This document shows, in pieces, positions 8,478-16,434 of a DNA stretch of 34,941 nt (position 1 is its first letter; each line of letters starts with the position of its first letter). The translations under genes were made by a program, and so were the position numbers. The notes under the pieces were generated by a model that saw only the letters and a list, made by a program, of their open reading frames with translations, did not search any database and had not been told where the DNA came from. Origin of the DNA: Paracoccaceae bacterium (GTDB lineage Bacteria; Pseudomonadota; Alphaproteobacteria; Rhizobiales; Stappiaceae); contig PARB01000104.1 in NCBI GenBank assembly GCA_002709505.1, positions 1-34,941 on the forward strand, in the 5' to 3' direction.

Positions 8478-8864
8478 ATGGCATCGAAATTTCAAGTCCT
8501 GACGCTGACCGAAGCCGCAGCAGGGCGCGTTCGCGAAATCATCGAGAACTCCGACAAGGATGCTCTCGGGCTGCGCGTCGGCATCAAGAAAGGCGGATGC
8601 GCGGGCATGGAGTACGACATGTCGCTCGTCGAGGAGGCCAAGCCTGGCGACGACGTGATCGAGGACAAGGGCGTGCGCATCTATGTCGACCCGTCGGCCG
8701 TCCTGTTCCTGCTCGGAACCGAGATGGACCACGAGGTGACCAAGTTCCGCTCGGGCTTCGTCTTCCGCAATCCCAACGAAGTCTCCGCCTGCGGCTGCGG
8801 CGAATCCGTGTCGCTGAAGGCCGCCGACGCCGACGGTTTTCAGCCGGCCAACGCGCCGGGCTGA
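8478..8864 (+). CDS. sufA: A-type Fe-S carrier SufA
   Basis: A 128-residue HesB/IscA-family protein that carries Fe-S clusters from the scaffold to target enzymes. Seen: the three cluster ligands Cys41 (GGCAGMEY) and Cys105/Cys107 (ACGCGES), spaced as in E. coli SufA (Cys50, 114, 116). The frame is open further upstream, but MASKFQVLTLTEAA at 8478 is the family start; the upstream ribosome site is weak (CTGGA). The last gene of the suf operon. A second A-type carrier, ErpA, is encoded at 18731-19123. Confidence 0.93.
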   Translation: MASKFQVLTLTEAAAGRVREIIENSDKDALGLRVGIKKGGCAGMEYDMSLVEEAKPGDDVIEDKGVRIYVDPSAVLFLLGTEMDHEVTKFRSGFVFRNPNEVSACGCGESVSLKAADADGFQPANAPG

Positions 8865-8925
8865 AGTCGGGACACGCGCACAGCCGCATGCCAGGGGAAC
8901 GCCGCGCCGGACATCGCCGGCCGGC

Positions 8926-8959
8926 ATTTCGGAGAAGGGTGGGGGCTTTTCTCCGAAAT
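8926..8959 (+). terminator. Stem-loop ending the suf operon
   Basis: ATTTCGGAGAA (8926-8936) pairs perfectly with TTCTCCGAAAT (8949-8959). It lies between the convergent sufA and diguanylate cyclase genes, so a terminator is expected, but there is no T-tract after the stem. Read either as a weak intrinsic terminator or as a 3'-end-protecting hairpin. Confidence 0.55.
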
Positions 8960-9040
8960 CCTGGAAACGCACAGGACTTCGATGCCGCGCCTGACGGCGC
9001 CGGCATCATCTTCTTCAAGCTCTATCGGTGGGCGGCCGGG

Positions 9041-10099
9041 TCAGGCGACGCGGCTGTCGCTCTGGACGTCCGGATCGGTTTCGCAGCGCACGAGATTGCG
9101 CCCGGCGGCCTTGGCGGCATAGAGCGCGGTGTCGGCGCGTCCGATCAGCGACTGGGCGGTGTCGCCCGGCTTGAACGACGACACGCCGATGGAGATCGTG
9201 ATCCGGCCGAGATTCTCGCCGGTCGAGCGTTTCACCAGTTCCTTCGACAACACCGCGCGCCGGATGTGCTCGGCAACGGTGACGGCCTGGCGCAGCGAGG
9301 TGTGCGGTAGCAGGATCGCAAACTCCTCGCCGCCATAGCGGCAGGCGATGTCGTGGCCCTTGACGTTCTGCTTCACGGCGAGGGCGACAAGCCGCAAGAC
9401 CTGGTCACCGGTCTGGTGCCCGAAGGTGTCGTTGAATTTCTTGAAATGGTCGATGTCCGTCAGGAGCAGCGACAGCGGCTCCTGGGATTCCCCGGCATCC
9501 TTCACCACCCGTTCGATGGTGTGATCGAAGTGCTTGCGGTTGCTCAGGGTGGTGAGCTCGTCCGTGAGGGATTCGTAGCGGATCGCTTCCAGGCTTTCCT
9601 GAAGTTCCTCGATCTGCTTGCGCGACTCCATGAGCTGATCTTCAAGCGCCTGGTTCGAGGCGGCCGTGCTCTTGGTTGCCTTGATCATGTGGCTGACGAT
9701 GCGCTTCAGCTGCGTCGGATCGTCAAGCTCTTCCAGCTGCGACTGGACCCCGGCAAGCGACGCGCCATATTCCGCGACGCTGTCGACGCTCTGTCCCAGA
9801 ATGTCGACCATATCCCGGATCTCGTCCGAGATCTTTTCTCCGACTTCATCGATCCGGTCCCCAAGTTTCGTCGGCGACAGGAAGCCGTTGTAGATCTGCT
9901 GGAGCTGTTCGGTGGTGACCTTGCCGGTCGAGCCGGCAATTTCGTTCACCGCGCGATTGAGCGAGTGATTGAAGCCGGCCGCGTAGGTGTACCAGAGCTC
10001 ATAGAACCGGGGATATGCAGGAAGTTCATTCTTGCGAATGTACTTGATCGCTGCGTCGCCGTAGACGATCGTTCGCTTGTGGTCGTCTTCCTGGGCCAT
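9041..10099 (-). CDS. Diguanylate cyclase, GGDEF domain
   Basis: A 352-residue cytoplasmic enzyme predicted to make the second messenger c-di-GMP from two GTP. Seen: a helical N-terminal region (residues 1-170), starting with YIRKNELPAYPRFYELWYTY and ending in a likely coiled coil (150-172), then a GGDEF domain (about 175-340) with TDIDHFKKFND metal-binding segment and the active-site GGEEF (256-260). The product-inhibition I-site, normally RxxD, reads KGHD (247-250), so feedback inhibition may be weakened. No membrane segment or known sensor domain is visible. A CtrA-type box and a plausible promoter lie upstream. Confidence 0.94.
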   Translation of the reverse strand: MAQEDDHKRTIVYGDAAIKYIRKNELPAYPRFYELWYTYAAGFNHSLNRAVNEIAGSTGKVTTEQLQQIYNGFLSPTKLGDRIDEVGEKISDEIRDMVDILGQSVDSVAEYGASLAGVQSQLEELDDPTQLKRIVSHMIKATKSTAASNQALEDQLMESRKQIEELQESLEAIRYESLTDELTTLSNRKHFDHTIERVVKDAGESQEPLSLLLTDIDHFKKFNDTFGHQTGDQVLRLVALAVKQNVKGHDIACRYGGEEFAILLPHTSLRQAVTVAEHIRRAVLSKELVKRSTGENLGRITISIGVSSFKPGDTAQSLIGRADTALYAAKAAGRNLVRCETDPDVQSDSRVA

Positions 10100-10154
10100 T
10101 CACGGTTCCAAACGCACCTGCGGGCAAACCCAATACTTGGACGCGCCGCAATTC

Positions 10155-10183
10155 CTTAGAGTTGAAAGAATATTGGCCGCCAA
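10155..10183 (-). promoter_or_regulatory. Candidate promoter of the diguanylate cyclase gene
   Basis: On the minus strand TTGGCG (10178-10183), a 17-base spacer and TCTAAG (10155-10160) match the -35/-10 consensus at 4/6 positions each. It sits 3 bases downstream of the CtrA-type box, an arrangement seen at CtrA-activated promoters. Pattern evidence only. Confidence 0.4.
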
Positions 10184-10186
10184 GTT

Positions 10187-10201
10187 TTAAGGTAGCGTTA
10201 A
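10187..10201 (-). promoter_or_regulatory. CtrA-type binding site, TTAA-N7-TTAA
   Basis: TTAA-GGTAGCG-TTAA matches the CtrA cell-cycle regulator consensus TTAA-N7-TTAA in full. It is about 90 bases upstream of the diguanylate cyclase start and next to its candidate -35 element. CtrA control of c-di-GMP and motility genes is well known in Alphaproteobacteria; its use here is inferred. Confidence 0.55.
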
Positions 10202-10232
10202 GGCTGAAGAAAGACGCGTCCCGGCCTCCGCT

Positions 10233-10271
10233 ACGGCATGCATTTCCGATTTTTCCGGTTTGCGATGCCGT
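10233..10271 (-). terminator. Possible terminator hairpin of the RNA helicase gene
   Basis: ACGGCAT(GC) at 10233-10241 pairs with GC(G)ATGCCGT at 10262-10271 with a loop of about 20 bases, starting 3 bases after the helicase stop. No T-tract follows, so it is a weak call. Confidence 0.3.
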
Positions 10272-10274
10272 GCG

Positions 10275-11816
10275 TCAACTCGCTTTCTTTGGCCGGGTAT
10301 CGCGCAGCAGGAACGCCGGAACGTGATCGCCCAATCCGATCACCGGCTCGTCGTCCTTGCCGCCGTTTCCGCGACGCCGCTTCGAAGATTGACGCTTCTC
10401 GTCCTGCGCGGCCGGCTTGGGGCTGCGTCCGCGGCGCGGCGGCGCCTTGCTCTCGGACTGTTTCGCCTCCACCCTCGGCTCCGGGCTTGCCGGGGTCGAA
10501 GCCGGTGCCGGAGCATCGGCGACGGCCTTTTCCTCGGCAGGTGCGGCGTCCGGCTCGGGGGCCTTGCGATCCCGTCCGCCCGCGCGCGTCCGGCGACGCG
10601 GCTTGGCCTCGCCATCCGCTTCAGCGTCACGCGGCGTGCGTCCGCCGCTCCGGCGGCGGGCTTTCTGCTCTGCCGAGGCGCTCTCGAAATCGATCGGATC
10701 GCCATGCCAGGCAAGGGGGCGTTCGATCAGCTTCTCGATGCCGGCCAGATACTTCTGGTCGCTGCCTGTCACGATGGAGATTGCGACACCGCTGCGCCCC
10801 GCACGACCCGTGCGGCCGATGCGGTGGACGTAATCCTCCGCATGTGTCGGAAGGTCGTAATTGAAGACGTGGCTGACGTCGGGAATATCGAGGCCGCGCG
10901 CGGCCACGTCGCTTGCGATGAGCAGGGCCAGTTCGCCCTTGCGGAACTGGTCCAGCGTCGCCATGCGCGAGCGCTGGTCCATGTCGCCATGAAGGGCGCC
11001 GACCGAGTAGCCATGGCGCTGCAGCGAACGGAACACCGTCTGGACGTCCCGCTTGCGGTTGCAGAACACGATGGCGTTCTTGAGGTTTTCCGCTTCGTCG
11101 ACCAGCTTGCGCAGCGTCTCGCGCTTGTCGAAATCCTTGCCGCCGGATGCGACCACCTGCTGGGTGACCGTATCCGCGGTCGACGAGGTGCGGGCCACCT
11201 CGACCCGGGCCGGATTGTGCAGGAAGGTATCGACCAGACGCTGGATCTCCGGCGGCATGGTTGCCGAGAAGAACAGGGTCTGACGGGTCATCGGGATCAG
11301 CTTGCAGATCCGCTCGATGTCGGGAATGAAGCCCATGTCGAGCATGCGGTCGGCTTCGTCGATCACAAGGATATCAACGCCCTGCAGCAGCAACTTGCCG
11401 CGCTCGGTGTGGTCGAGCAGGCGTCCCGGCGTCGCGATCAGAACGTCGACGCCGCGGTCCAGCTTGCGATCCTGGTCCCCGAAGGACGTGCCGCCGATCA
11501 GCAGCGCGACGTTCAGTCGGTGGTTGACGCCATATCGGTTGAAGTTTTCCTCGACCTGGGCAGCGAGCTCGCGCGTCGGCTCGAGAATGAGCGTGCGCGG
11601 CATGCGCGCTCGCCCGCGACCCTTCTCCAGCAGCGTCAGCATCGGCAGTGTGAAGGACGCCGTCTTTCCGGTGCCGGTTTGGGCGAGGCCCAAGACGTCA
11701 CGACGTTCAAGCACATGCGGGATTGCCGCAGCCTGAATGGGGGTGGGCTCAGTGTACCCGGCAGCCGCGACGGCGGCGAGTACTTTTTCGCTCAGTCCAA
11801 GTGAGGAAAAGGACAT
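10275..11816 (-). CDS. DEAD-box ATP-dependent RNA helicase, RhlE-like
   Basis: A 513-residue RNA helicase that remodels RNA or ribosome precursors. Seen: Q motif near residues 3-28 (PTPIQ), motif I AQTGTGKT (45-52), PTRELA, TPGRLLD, the DEAD box in VIDEADRMLDMGF, SAT in FFSATMP, and in domain 2 ASDVAARGLD and HRIGRTGRAG. A long tail from about residue 375 is rich in Arg, Lys, Ala, Pro and Glu, probably disordered and RNA-binding, and ends in a short conserved-looking HVPAFLLR patch. The start has AAGG 5 bases upstream on the minus strand. RhlE class is the best fit; the exact orthologue is uncertain. Confidence 0.95.
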   Translation of the reverse strand: MSFSSLGLSEKVLAAVAAAGYTEPTPIQAAAIPHVLERRDVLGLAQTGTGKTASFTLPMLTLLEKGRGRARMPRTLILEPTRELAAQVEENFNRYGVNHRLNVALLIGGTSFGDQDRKLDRGVDVLIATPGRLLDHTERGKLLLQGVDILVIDEADRMLDMGFIPDIERICKLIPMTRQTLFFSATMPPEIQRLVDTFLHNPARVEVARTSSTADTVTQQVVASGGKDFDKRETLRKLVDEAENLKNAIVFCNRKRDVQTVFRSLQRHGYSVGALHGDMDQRSRMATLDQFRKGELALLIASDVAARGLDIPDVSHVFNYDLPTHAEDYVHRIGRTGRAGRSGVAISIVTGSDQKYLAGIEKLIERPLAWHGDPIDFESASAEQKARRRSGGRTPRDAEADGEAKPRRRTRAGGRDRKAPEPDAAPAEEKAVADAPAPASTPASPEPRVEAKQSESKAPPRRGRSPKPAAQDEKRQSSKRRRGNGGKDDEPVIGLGDHVPAFLLRDTRPKKAS

Positions 11817-11888
11817 ATTACCTTGATTGCATGATTGGAAACCGTACCGGCGTCGGTGTTGTCCACCAACCCGGCTGCTTTGCCGCGC

Positions 11889-11916
11889 ACACTACAGTTG
11901 GAAAATAAAATGTCAA
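11889..11916 (-). promoter_or_regulatory. Candidate promoter of the RNA helicase gene
   Basis: On the minus strand a perfect TTGACA -35 (11911-11916), a 16-base spacer and TAGTGT (11889-11894) as a poor -10. It would give a leader of about 65 bases before the ATG at 11816. The -35 is convincing, the -10 less so. Confidence 0.45.
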
Positions 11917-11981
11917 TGACGCAAAGTCGCCATACGTAGTGACACAAGAATTGCCCATCGTGCAATCCGACGGTGGTGGCG

Positions 11982-12422
11982 TCAGTTACTTGCCGGCTGG
12001 AAGGTGTGCGCCGACGGGTCCTCGCCTTCAAGGAAGAGTTCGTAGGTCGTTTCCTCGCCGCCCGAGGTCTGCAGGTCGACGAAGGCAACAAGGCCGTAGC
12101 TGTCCAATTCACTGCGCAGGCCAGTGATTCTTGCAGACAGCGTCCGCGCCTCGGCCACTTCGATTGCCGTGTTTGCCAAGTTCGATGACACGATGAACAG
12201 CCTGTCGCCGGTTTCTTCGCGAACAACGACGAAGGAAAGCGGTGAGCCCTCGGCTCCGGGAATGCGCGTCAGCGCGGCGACGCTGCCCGGCAGGGTCTCC
12301 ACCAGCTGCTTGACCGGGTCCGCCAGAGCCGTCTGGATGCCAAGGCCCAAGGAGATCGAGGCGGCGAGCAAGGCGACCGGACCCAGGCGACGCCACCCGT
12401 GGCGGTGAGGAATGCTGCGCAT
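11982..12422 (-). CDS. Secreted protein of unknown function
   Basis: 146 residues. Seen: a basic start (MRSIPHRHGWRR), a hydrophobic signal segment about 15-32 (LGPVALLAASISLGLGI) and a likely signal-peptidase site after ALA (about 34). The mature part alternates short strands and helices, has no Cys and contains a strand-rich SPLSFVVVREETGDRLFIVS and the C-terminal TTYELFLEGED. I do not recognise a family. AGGAG lies just before the ATG, so translation is likely. It sits alone between the helicase and YqaA-like genes on the same strand. Periplasmic location is inferred from the signal peptide. Confidence 0.75.
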   Translation of the reverse strand: MRSIPHRHGWRRLGPVALLAASISLGLGIQTALADPVKQLVETLPGSVAALTRIPGAEGSPLSFVVVREETGDRLFIVSSNLANTAIEVAEARTLSARITGLRSELDSYGLVAFVDLQTSGGEETTYELFLEGEDPSAHTFQPASN

Positions 12423-12532
12423 GGTCTCTCCTCATCGTGCGCGTTCGATTAAACAGGGTGCAGTCTAAAATGTTTTGGTGTCGAGGGAAACGGTGCCTCG
12501 GCCGGCGTTGGGTCCCGGGGTCGTAGAACCGG

Positions 12533-12949
12533 CTACACGGTGGCTGCGAGGGCGGCGTAGCGCGCGATCTTGCCGATCGAGACCAGAACCGTGAAGCGCC
12601 AGAAGGGCACCTTCAGCATGCCTGCGACGAAGGTCAACGGATCGCCGATGATCGGGAGGAACGCGAAAAGAAGCGACCAGCTGCCATAGCGCGAGAAGCG
12701 GTCCGACGCCCTGGCGATCTGCGCAGGGGTAAAGGGGAACCAGCGTCGATGCTGCCAGGTCAGCAAGAAGCGCCCGAGCGTCCAGTTGACGAGCGAGCCG
12801 AGGATGTTTCCGGCTGCGGCCGCCGCGACGAGCAGCGCCGGCGGGATCTCGCCCGCCACAAGCGCCGCCACGAGCATGACCTCCGAGGAGAAGGGCAGCA
12901 GGGTGGCGGCAAGAAAGGCTCCGAGGAACAAAGAACCCAGGGTCATCAT
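12533..12949 (-). CDS. YqaA/DedA-type small membrane protein (SNARE-associated family)
   Basis: A 138-residue inner-membrane protein of the VTT/DedA-like superfamily, YqaA subgroup. Seen: an N-terminal hydrophobic stretch with the acidic SSEVMLVAAL motif, a Gly-rich NILGSLVNWTLGRFL segment, the basic HRRWFPFTPAQIARASDRFSR re-entrant region, then FLPIIGDPLTFVAG and a last helix ending in RYAALAATV. This is the usual architecture and length for the subgroup. Members are linked to lipid scrambling or membrane homeostasis, but the substrate here is unknown. Either of two adjacent ATG codons could be the start. Confidence 0.85.
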   Translation of the reverse strand: MMTLGSLFLGAFLAATLLPFSSEVMLVAALVAGEIPPALLVAAAAAGNILGSLVNWTLGRFLLTWQHRRWFPFTPAQIARASDRFSRYGSWSLLFAFLPIIGDPLTFVAGMLKVPFWRFTVLVSIGKIARYAALAATV

Positions 12950-12995
12950 GGCAAGGGTAGGGTCCTTGAACCGGGTTTCGGATGGCCCCCGCCTG

Positions 12996-13733
12996 TCAGC
13001 GCGGGGCGTCCTGGCGAAGGAGGAGCTCGTAGTCGCGCCGGTAGCGCTGCTTCACGGTCTTGCGCAGAGAGGGGGCGAGCGAGGCCGCCACGGCCGCGAT
13101 CTCCGGCTCCGACGTGGTGTCGGCTTCGGGCAGGGGGCCGATATCGATCCCGTTTTTCGCTTTCACCTTGTTCCTAAGGGCAGTCCAGTCCGCCTGCCGG
13201 CTTTCGAAGCGGATCAAATGGTCCGGCAGCAGCCGTCCCTTGTGCAGGAGAATATCCGCCTGACCGCGAAAGGCGTTGGGGCTTTTCCTGTCGGGAATGC
13301 CGCAGACCCAGGCTGCGAAGGCATCGAAGCTCATTCCCTTCTGGAATCCGAGGAACCGCGACGACGCCGGGGCATTGCGGCCCATGCCGAAGTCGCGGGC
13401 GTAGCAGGCCGCCAGACGTGTGACCGGATCGCGGATTGCCGCGAAGATCAAGGCCCCGGGATGCAGCCGCTCGAGCTGGCGTGCCGAAAGCAGCGTCATT
13501 CCGTCGGTCCAGTTGGCCAGGGTTCCCGTTGCATAGTGATTTTGCGGCGGCGTCGCGGGCTCGCCGGCGCCGGTGTGGCGGGCGTTCAGCGCCAGAAGCG
13601 CAAGGCGAAGGCTTTCGCTCGCGGCATTGGGGCAGCGGCCATAGGCCAGACCGATCCCGGAGAGGACGAGATAATGGTGATCGTGCATCGGACGGCGTCG
13701 CCGTTCGACTGCATTGAGAATGGCCCTGAGCAC
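12996..13733 (-). CDS. Sulfotransferase-like protein
   Basis: 245 residues resembling the sulfotransferase family 2 fold, enzymes that move sulfate from PAPS to a carbohydrate or other acceptor. Seen: a 5'-phosphosulfate-type loop AYGRCPNAASESL (30-42), and a 3'-phosphate-type segment FAAIRDPVTRLAACYA (97-112). Two usual cofactor residues differ: the loop Lys is Asn36, and the Ser expected eight residues after Arg101 is Ala109. The enzyme may be inactive or use another donor. The N-terminus is uncertain: GTG 13733 has AGGA upstream, while ATG 13688 starts just before the conserved domain. It follows parE by 63 bases. Confidence 0.65.
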   Translation of the reverse strand: MLRAILNAVERRRRPMHDHHYLVLSGIGLAYGRCPNAASESLRLALLALNARHTGAGEPATPPQNHYATGTLANWTDGMTLLSARQLERLHPGALIFAAIRDPVTRLAACYARDFGMGRNAPASSRFLGFQKGMSFDAFAAWVCGIPDRKSPNAFRGQADILLHKGRLLPDHLIRFESRQADWTALRNKVKAKNGIDIGPLPEADTTSEPEIAAVAASLAPSLRKTVKQRYRRDYELLLRQDAPR

Positions 13734-13796
13734 CGTTTCCTGCTTTCCGTTGTCGCGGTCGCCCTGGTTGACCGCTGCCCCCCTTTGCCCGGTGGA

Positions 13797-15884
13797 TCAG
13801 ATATCGAGTTCCTCGGCGAACTGCGCGTTTTCCTGGATGAAGAGGAACCGTGCCTCCGGCTTGTTCCCCATCAGGCGCTCGATCGAGGATTTGGTCGATG
13901 CCCCGTCCTCTTCCAGGATCCGTACCTGGAGCAGCGTGCGCTTGTCGGGGTCCATGGTGGTCTCCTTGAGCTGGGCGGGAAGCATCTCGCCAAGCCCCTT
14001 GAACCGGCCGATGTCGACCTTGGCGTTCTTGCGGAATTCGCTCTCCAGCAGGGCATCCTTGTGGGCGTCGTCGCGGGCGTAGAGCGTCTTGCCGCCCTGG
14101 CTGATCCGGTACAGCGGCGGAGCGGCCAGATAGAGGTGGCCGTTGCGGATCAGCTCCGGCGTCTCGCGGTAGAAGAAGGTGATCAGCAGGGACGCGATAT
14201 GGGCGCCGTCGACGTCTGCGTCGGTCATGATGACGATCTTCTCGTAGCGCAGATCCGCGTCGCGATAAGAACTTCCCGTACCGCAGCCAAGCGCCTGGAC
14301 AAGATCGGCAAGCTGCTGGTTCGCCGCAAGCTTGTCGCGGCCGGCGCTCGCCACATTGAGGATCTTTCCGCGCAGCGGCAGCACGGCCTGGGTCTTTCGG
14401 TTTCTCGCCTGTTTGGCGGAGCCGCCGGCCGAATCGCCCTCCACGATGAAGAGCTCGGACCCTTGCGCCTGGTTCGAGGCGCAGTCTGCCAGCTTGCCCG
14501 GCAGCCGCAGCTTGCGCACCGCGGTCTTGCGCGCGACGTCCTTTTCCTGGCGCCGCCGCAACCGTTCGTCGGCGCGCTCGACCACCCAGTCCAGGAGCTT
14601 GTTGGCCTGGTTGGGCGCCGCTGTCAGCCAATGGTCGAAGGCATCGCGGACGGCGTTTTCCACGACCTTGGTCGCTTCGGCCGTGGCGAGCTTGTCCTTG
14701 GTCTGGCCGACGAATTCCGGCTCGCGGATGAACACCGACAACATCGCGCCCGCGGAGGTGACGATGTCGTCGCCGGTGATGATCGACGCCTTCTTGTTGC
14801 CGACGAGCTCGCCATAGGCCTTGAGGCCGCGCAGCAAGGCGTAGCGCAGCCCCGTCTCATGGGTGCCGCCTTCCGGTGTCGGAACCGTGTTGCAGTAGGA
14901 ATGCACGAAGCCGTCGCCGGCGAACCAGGTGACGGCCCATTCGACCGACCCGTGCCGGCCGGTGTCCTTGGTGCGGCCGGCGAATGTGTCCTCGATCACC
15001 CGGCGTTCCTTGCCGAGCGCATCCTGCAGGTAGTCGCGCAGGCCGCCGGGGAAATGGAAGGTCGCTTCGGCCTCGACCTCGTCCTTGCCGGAGACCAGCT
15101 CGGGGGCGCAGCGCCAGCGGATCTCGACGCCGGAAAACAGATAGGCCTTCGACCGCGCCATCTTGAACAGGCGGGCAGGCTGGAACGCCGCGTTCTTGCC
15201 GAAAATCTCAGGGTCGGGGTGAAACCGCACGAGCGTCCCGCGCCGGTTCTGGACGTCGCCGACGCATTCCAGCGGTCCGACCGGTACGCCGCGCTGGAAG
15301 CGCTGGCGATAGAGTTTGCGCGCGCGTGCGACCTCCACGATCAGATCGTCGGACAGCGCATTGACCACCGACACGCCGACGCCATGCAGACCGCCGGAGG
15401 TTTCATAGACCTTGCTGTCGAATTTGCCGCCGGCATGCAGCGTGGTCATGATGACCTCGAGCGCCGACTTGTCGCGATTCTTGGGATGGGGGTCGACCGG
15501 GATACCGCGGCCGTTGTCGGCGACGCTCAGATAGCCGTCGGCCGTAAGGGAGACTTCGATCCAGCTCGCGTGACCTGCGACGGCCTCGTCCATCGAGTTG
15601 TCGATGACTTCGGCAAACAGGTGATGCAGCGCCCGTTCGTCCGTTCCGCCGATATACATGCCCGGACGGCGCCGAACCGGTTCCAGTCCCTCCAGAACCT
15701 CGATGTCGTCGGCGGTGTAGTCCGCGCTTTCCGAAAAGCGCGAGCGTGCCGGCTTGCGCGGCTCGGCCGCGCGGCTGTCGCGCGCCGGCGCGGTCGCCGC
15801 GGCGGGAGGCACCGGGGGCGCTGGCTCGGAAGCGGGCCGGGGGGCGGGGCCGTTGCCGGAAAAGAGATCGTCGTCAGCGGTCAT
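13797..15884 (-). CDS. parE: DNA topoisomerase IV subunit B
   Basis: 695 residues; the ATPase/TOPRIM half of topoisomerase IV, which with ParC unlinks daughter chromosomes. Seen: a Pro/Ala-rich N-terminal extension (about 1-55), GHKL ATPase motifs IDNSMDEAV (Asn96), DNGRGIPVD and GLHGVGVSVVNALS, the QTK loop (FVGQTKDK), TOPRIM motifs EGDSAGGSA and MTDADVDGAHI, and the C-terminal RFKGLGEM. All catalytic residues look intact. Longer frames upstream lack a start; ATG 15884 has GGA 8 bases before it. Called ParE rather than GyrB by overall similarity. A weak stem-loop (GCGGTC/GACCGC, 13755-13775) follows. Confidence 0.95.
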   Translation of the reverse strand: MTADDDLFSGNGPAPRPASEPAPPVPPAAATAPARDSRAAEPRKPARSRFSESADYTADDIEVLEGLEPVRRRPGMYIGGTDERALHHLFAEVIDNSMDEAVAGHASWIEVSLTADGYLSVADNGRGIPVDPHPKNRDKSALEVIMTTLHAGGKFDSKVYETSGGLHGVGVSVVNALSDDLIVEVARARKLYRQRFQRGVPVGPLECVGDVQNRRGTLVRFHPDPEIFGKNAAFQPARLFKMARSKAYLFSGVEIRWRCAPELVSGKDEVEAEATFHFPGGLRDYLQDALGKERRVIEDTFAGRTKDTGRHGSVEWAVTWFAGDGFVHSYCNTVPTPEGGTHETGLRYALLRGLKAYGELVGNKKASIITGDDIVTSAGAMLSVFIREPEFVGQTKDKLATAEATKVVENAVRDAFDHWLTAAPNQANKLLDWVVERADERLRRRQEKDVARKTAVRKLRLPGKLADCASNQAQGSELFIVEGDSAGGSAKQARNRKTQAVLPLRGKILNVASAGRDKLAANQQLADLVQALGCGTGSSYRDADLRYEKIVIMTDADVDGAHIASLLITFFYRETPELIRNGHLYLAAPPLYRISQGGKTLYARDDAHKDALLESEFRKNAKVDIGRFKGLGEMLPAQLKETTMDPDKRTLLQVRILEEDGASTKSSIERLMGNKPEARFLFIQENAQFAEELDI

Positions 15885-16074
15885 ATGTTGTCCAGGTCGG
15901 GGAAGGGCCGACGGCCCGAATCGCCCATGATTCTGCCAATGGCGCGTCTTTTGGCAAAGGATCTTGCGTCGCGGCAATCTGCAAACCGTTTTTCAACCGG
16001 TTCGCGCTATCGTCTCCAGGTGAGGAGAGGTGGTGCCGCCTGGCGCCAGAACGAAGACAGAGGAGGACCGCAGG

Positions 16075-16170
16075 ATGTTCCATTCGTCAAGGCCGAAGGC
16101 CGGGAAAATCGATCTGATCGCCGCCGCGCTGCTGTTTGCCAATGCCGTCCTGATCGTCGTTGCCGGGTGA
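16075..16170 (+). CDS. 31-residue single-pass membrane microprotein
   Basis: Begins with a near-perfect ribosome site: AGGAGG at 16061-16066, 8 bases before the ATG. The peptide has a basic start (MFHSSRPKAGK) and one hydrophobic helix (IDLIAAALLFANAVLIVVAG) ending at the stop. No family is recognised. The strong ribosome site and the clean membrane-helix composition argue that it is translated. It is divergent from parE and followed by GC-rich stem-loops. Confidence 0.6.
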   Translation: MFHSSRPKAGKIDLIAAALLFANAVLIVVAG

Positions 16171-16173
16171 GGC

Positions 16174-16206
16174 CCGCGGTCTGTGGCCGCGGCGCAACAG
16201 TGTTGC
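16174..16206 (+). terminator. Stem-loops after the microprotein
   Basis: Two hairpins in tandem: CCGCGG (16174-16179)/CCGCGG (16187-16192), then GCAAC (16194-16198)/GTTGC (16202-16206). They begin 4 bases after the stop codon. No T-tract, so termination is likely but unproven. Confidence 0.4.
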
Positions 16207-16411
16207 AGTCGTCTGCAGGCACGGCGTTCGACCTGCCCCAAATGCCGTGTTTCGGCCATCTTTGCGAACAGAAGGTGGGTCCTCGGACTTGTGACGGGAT
16301 TGCGGCGGTTTTGTCTCGGTGATGTCAGGTCGCAGCCGCAGTCTCGCCTTTTGAACGGAGTATCACAGGGTCCAGTATTCCGCTGTCGGTTGGCGGGACA
16401 ACGAGCATGAG

Positions 16412-16434
16412 AACCGAAGTCTGACACTTCGGTT
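16412..16434 (+). other. Perfect stem-loop in exoR leader
   Basis: AACCGAAGT, loop CTGAC, ACTTCGGTT. Nine base pairs and a 5-base loop, about 114 bases before the exoR-like start. It could be an operator palindrome, a leader RNA structure or the end of a small RNA. Confidence 0.45.

Noticed and set aside
10260..11804. A 514-residue plus-strand frame opposite the RNA helicase
   Set aside because: All helicase motifs are clear on the minus strand; the plus frame shows none.
12786..16322. A 1178-residue plus-strand open frame opposite parE and the sulfotransferase-like gene
   Set aside because: It spans parE, two smaller genes and a divergent promoter region. Its length follows from third-position GC bias on the other strand, not from selection.
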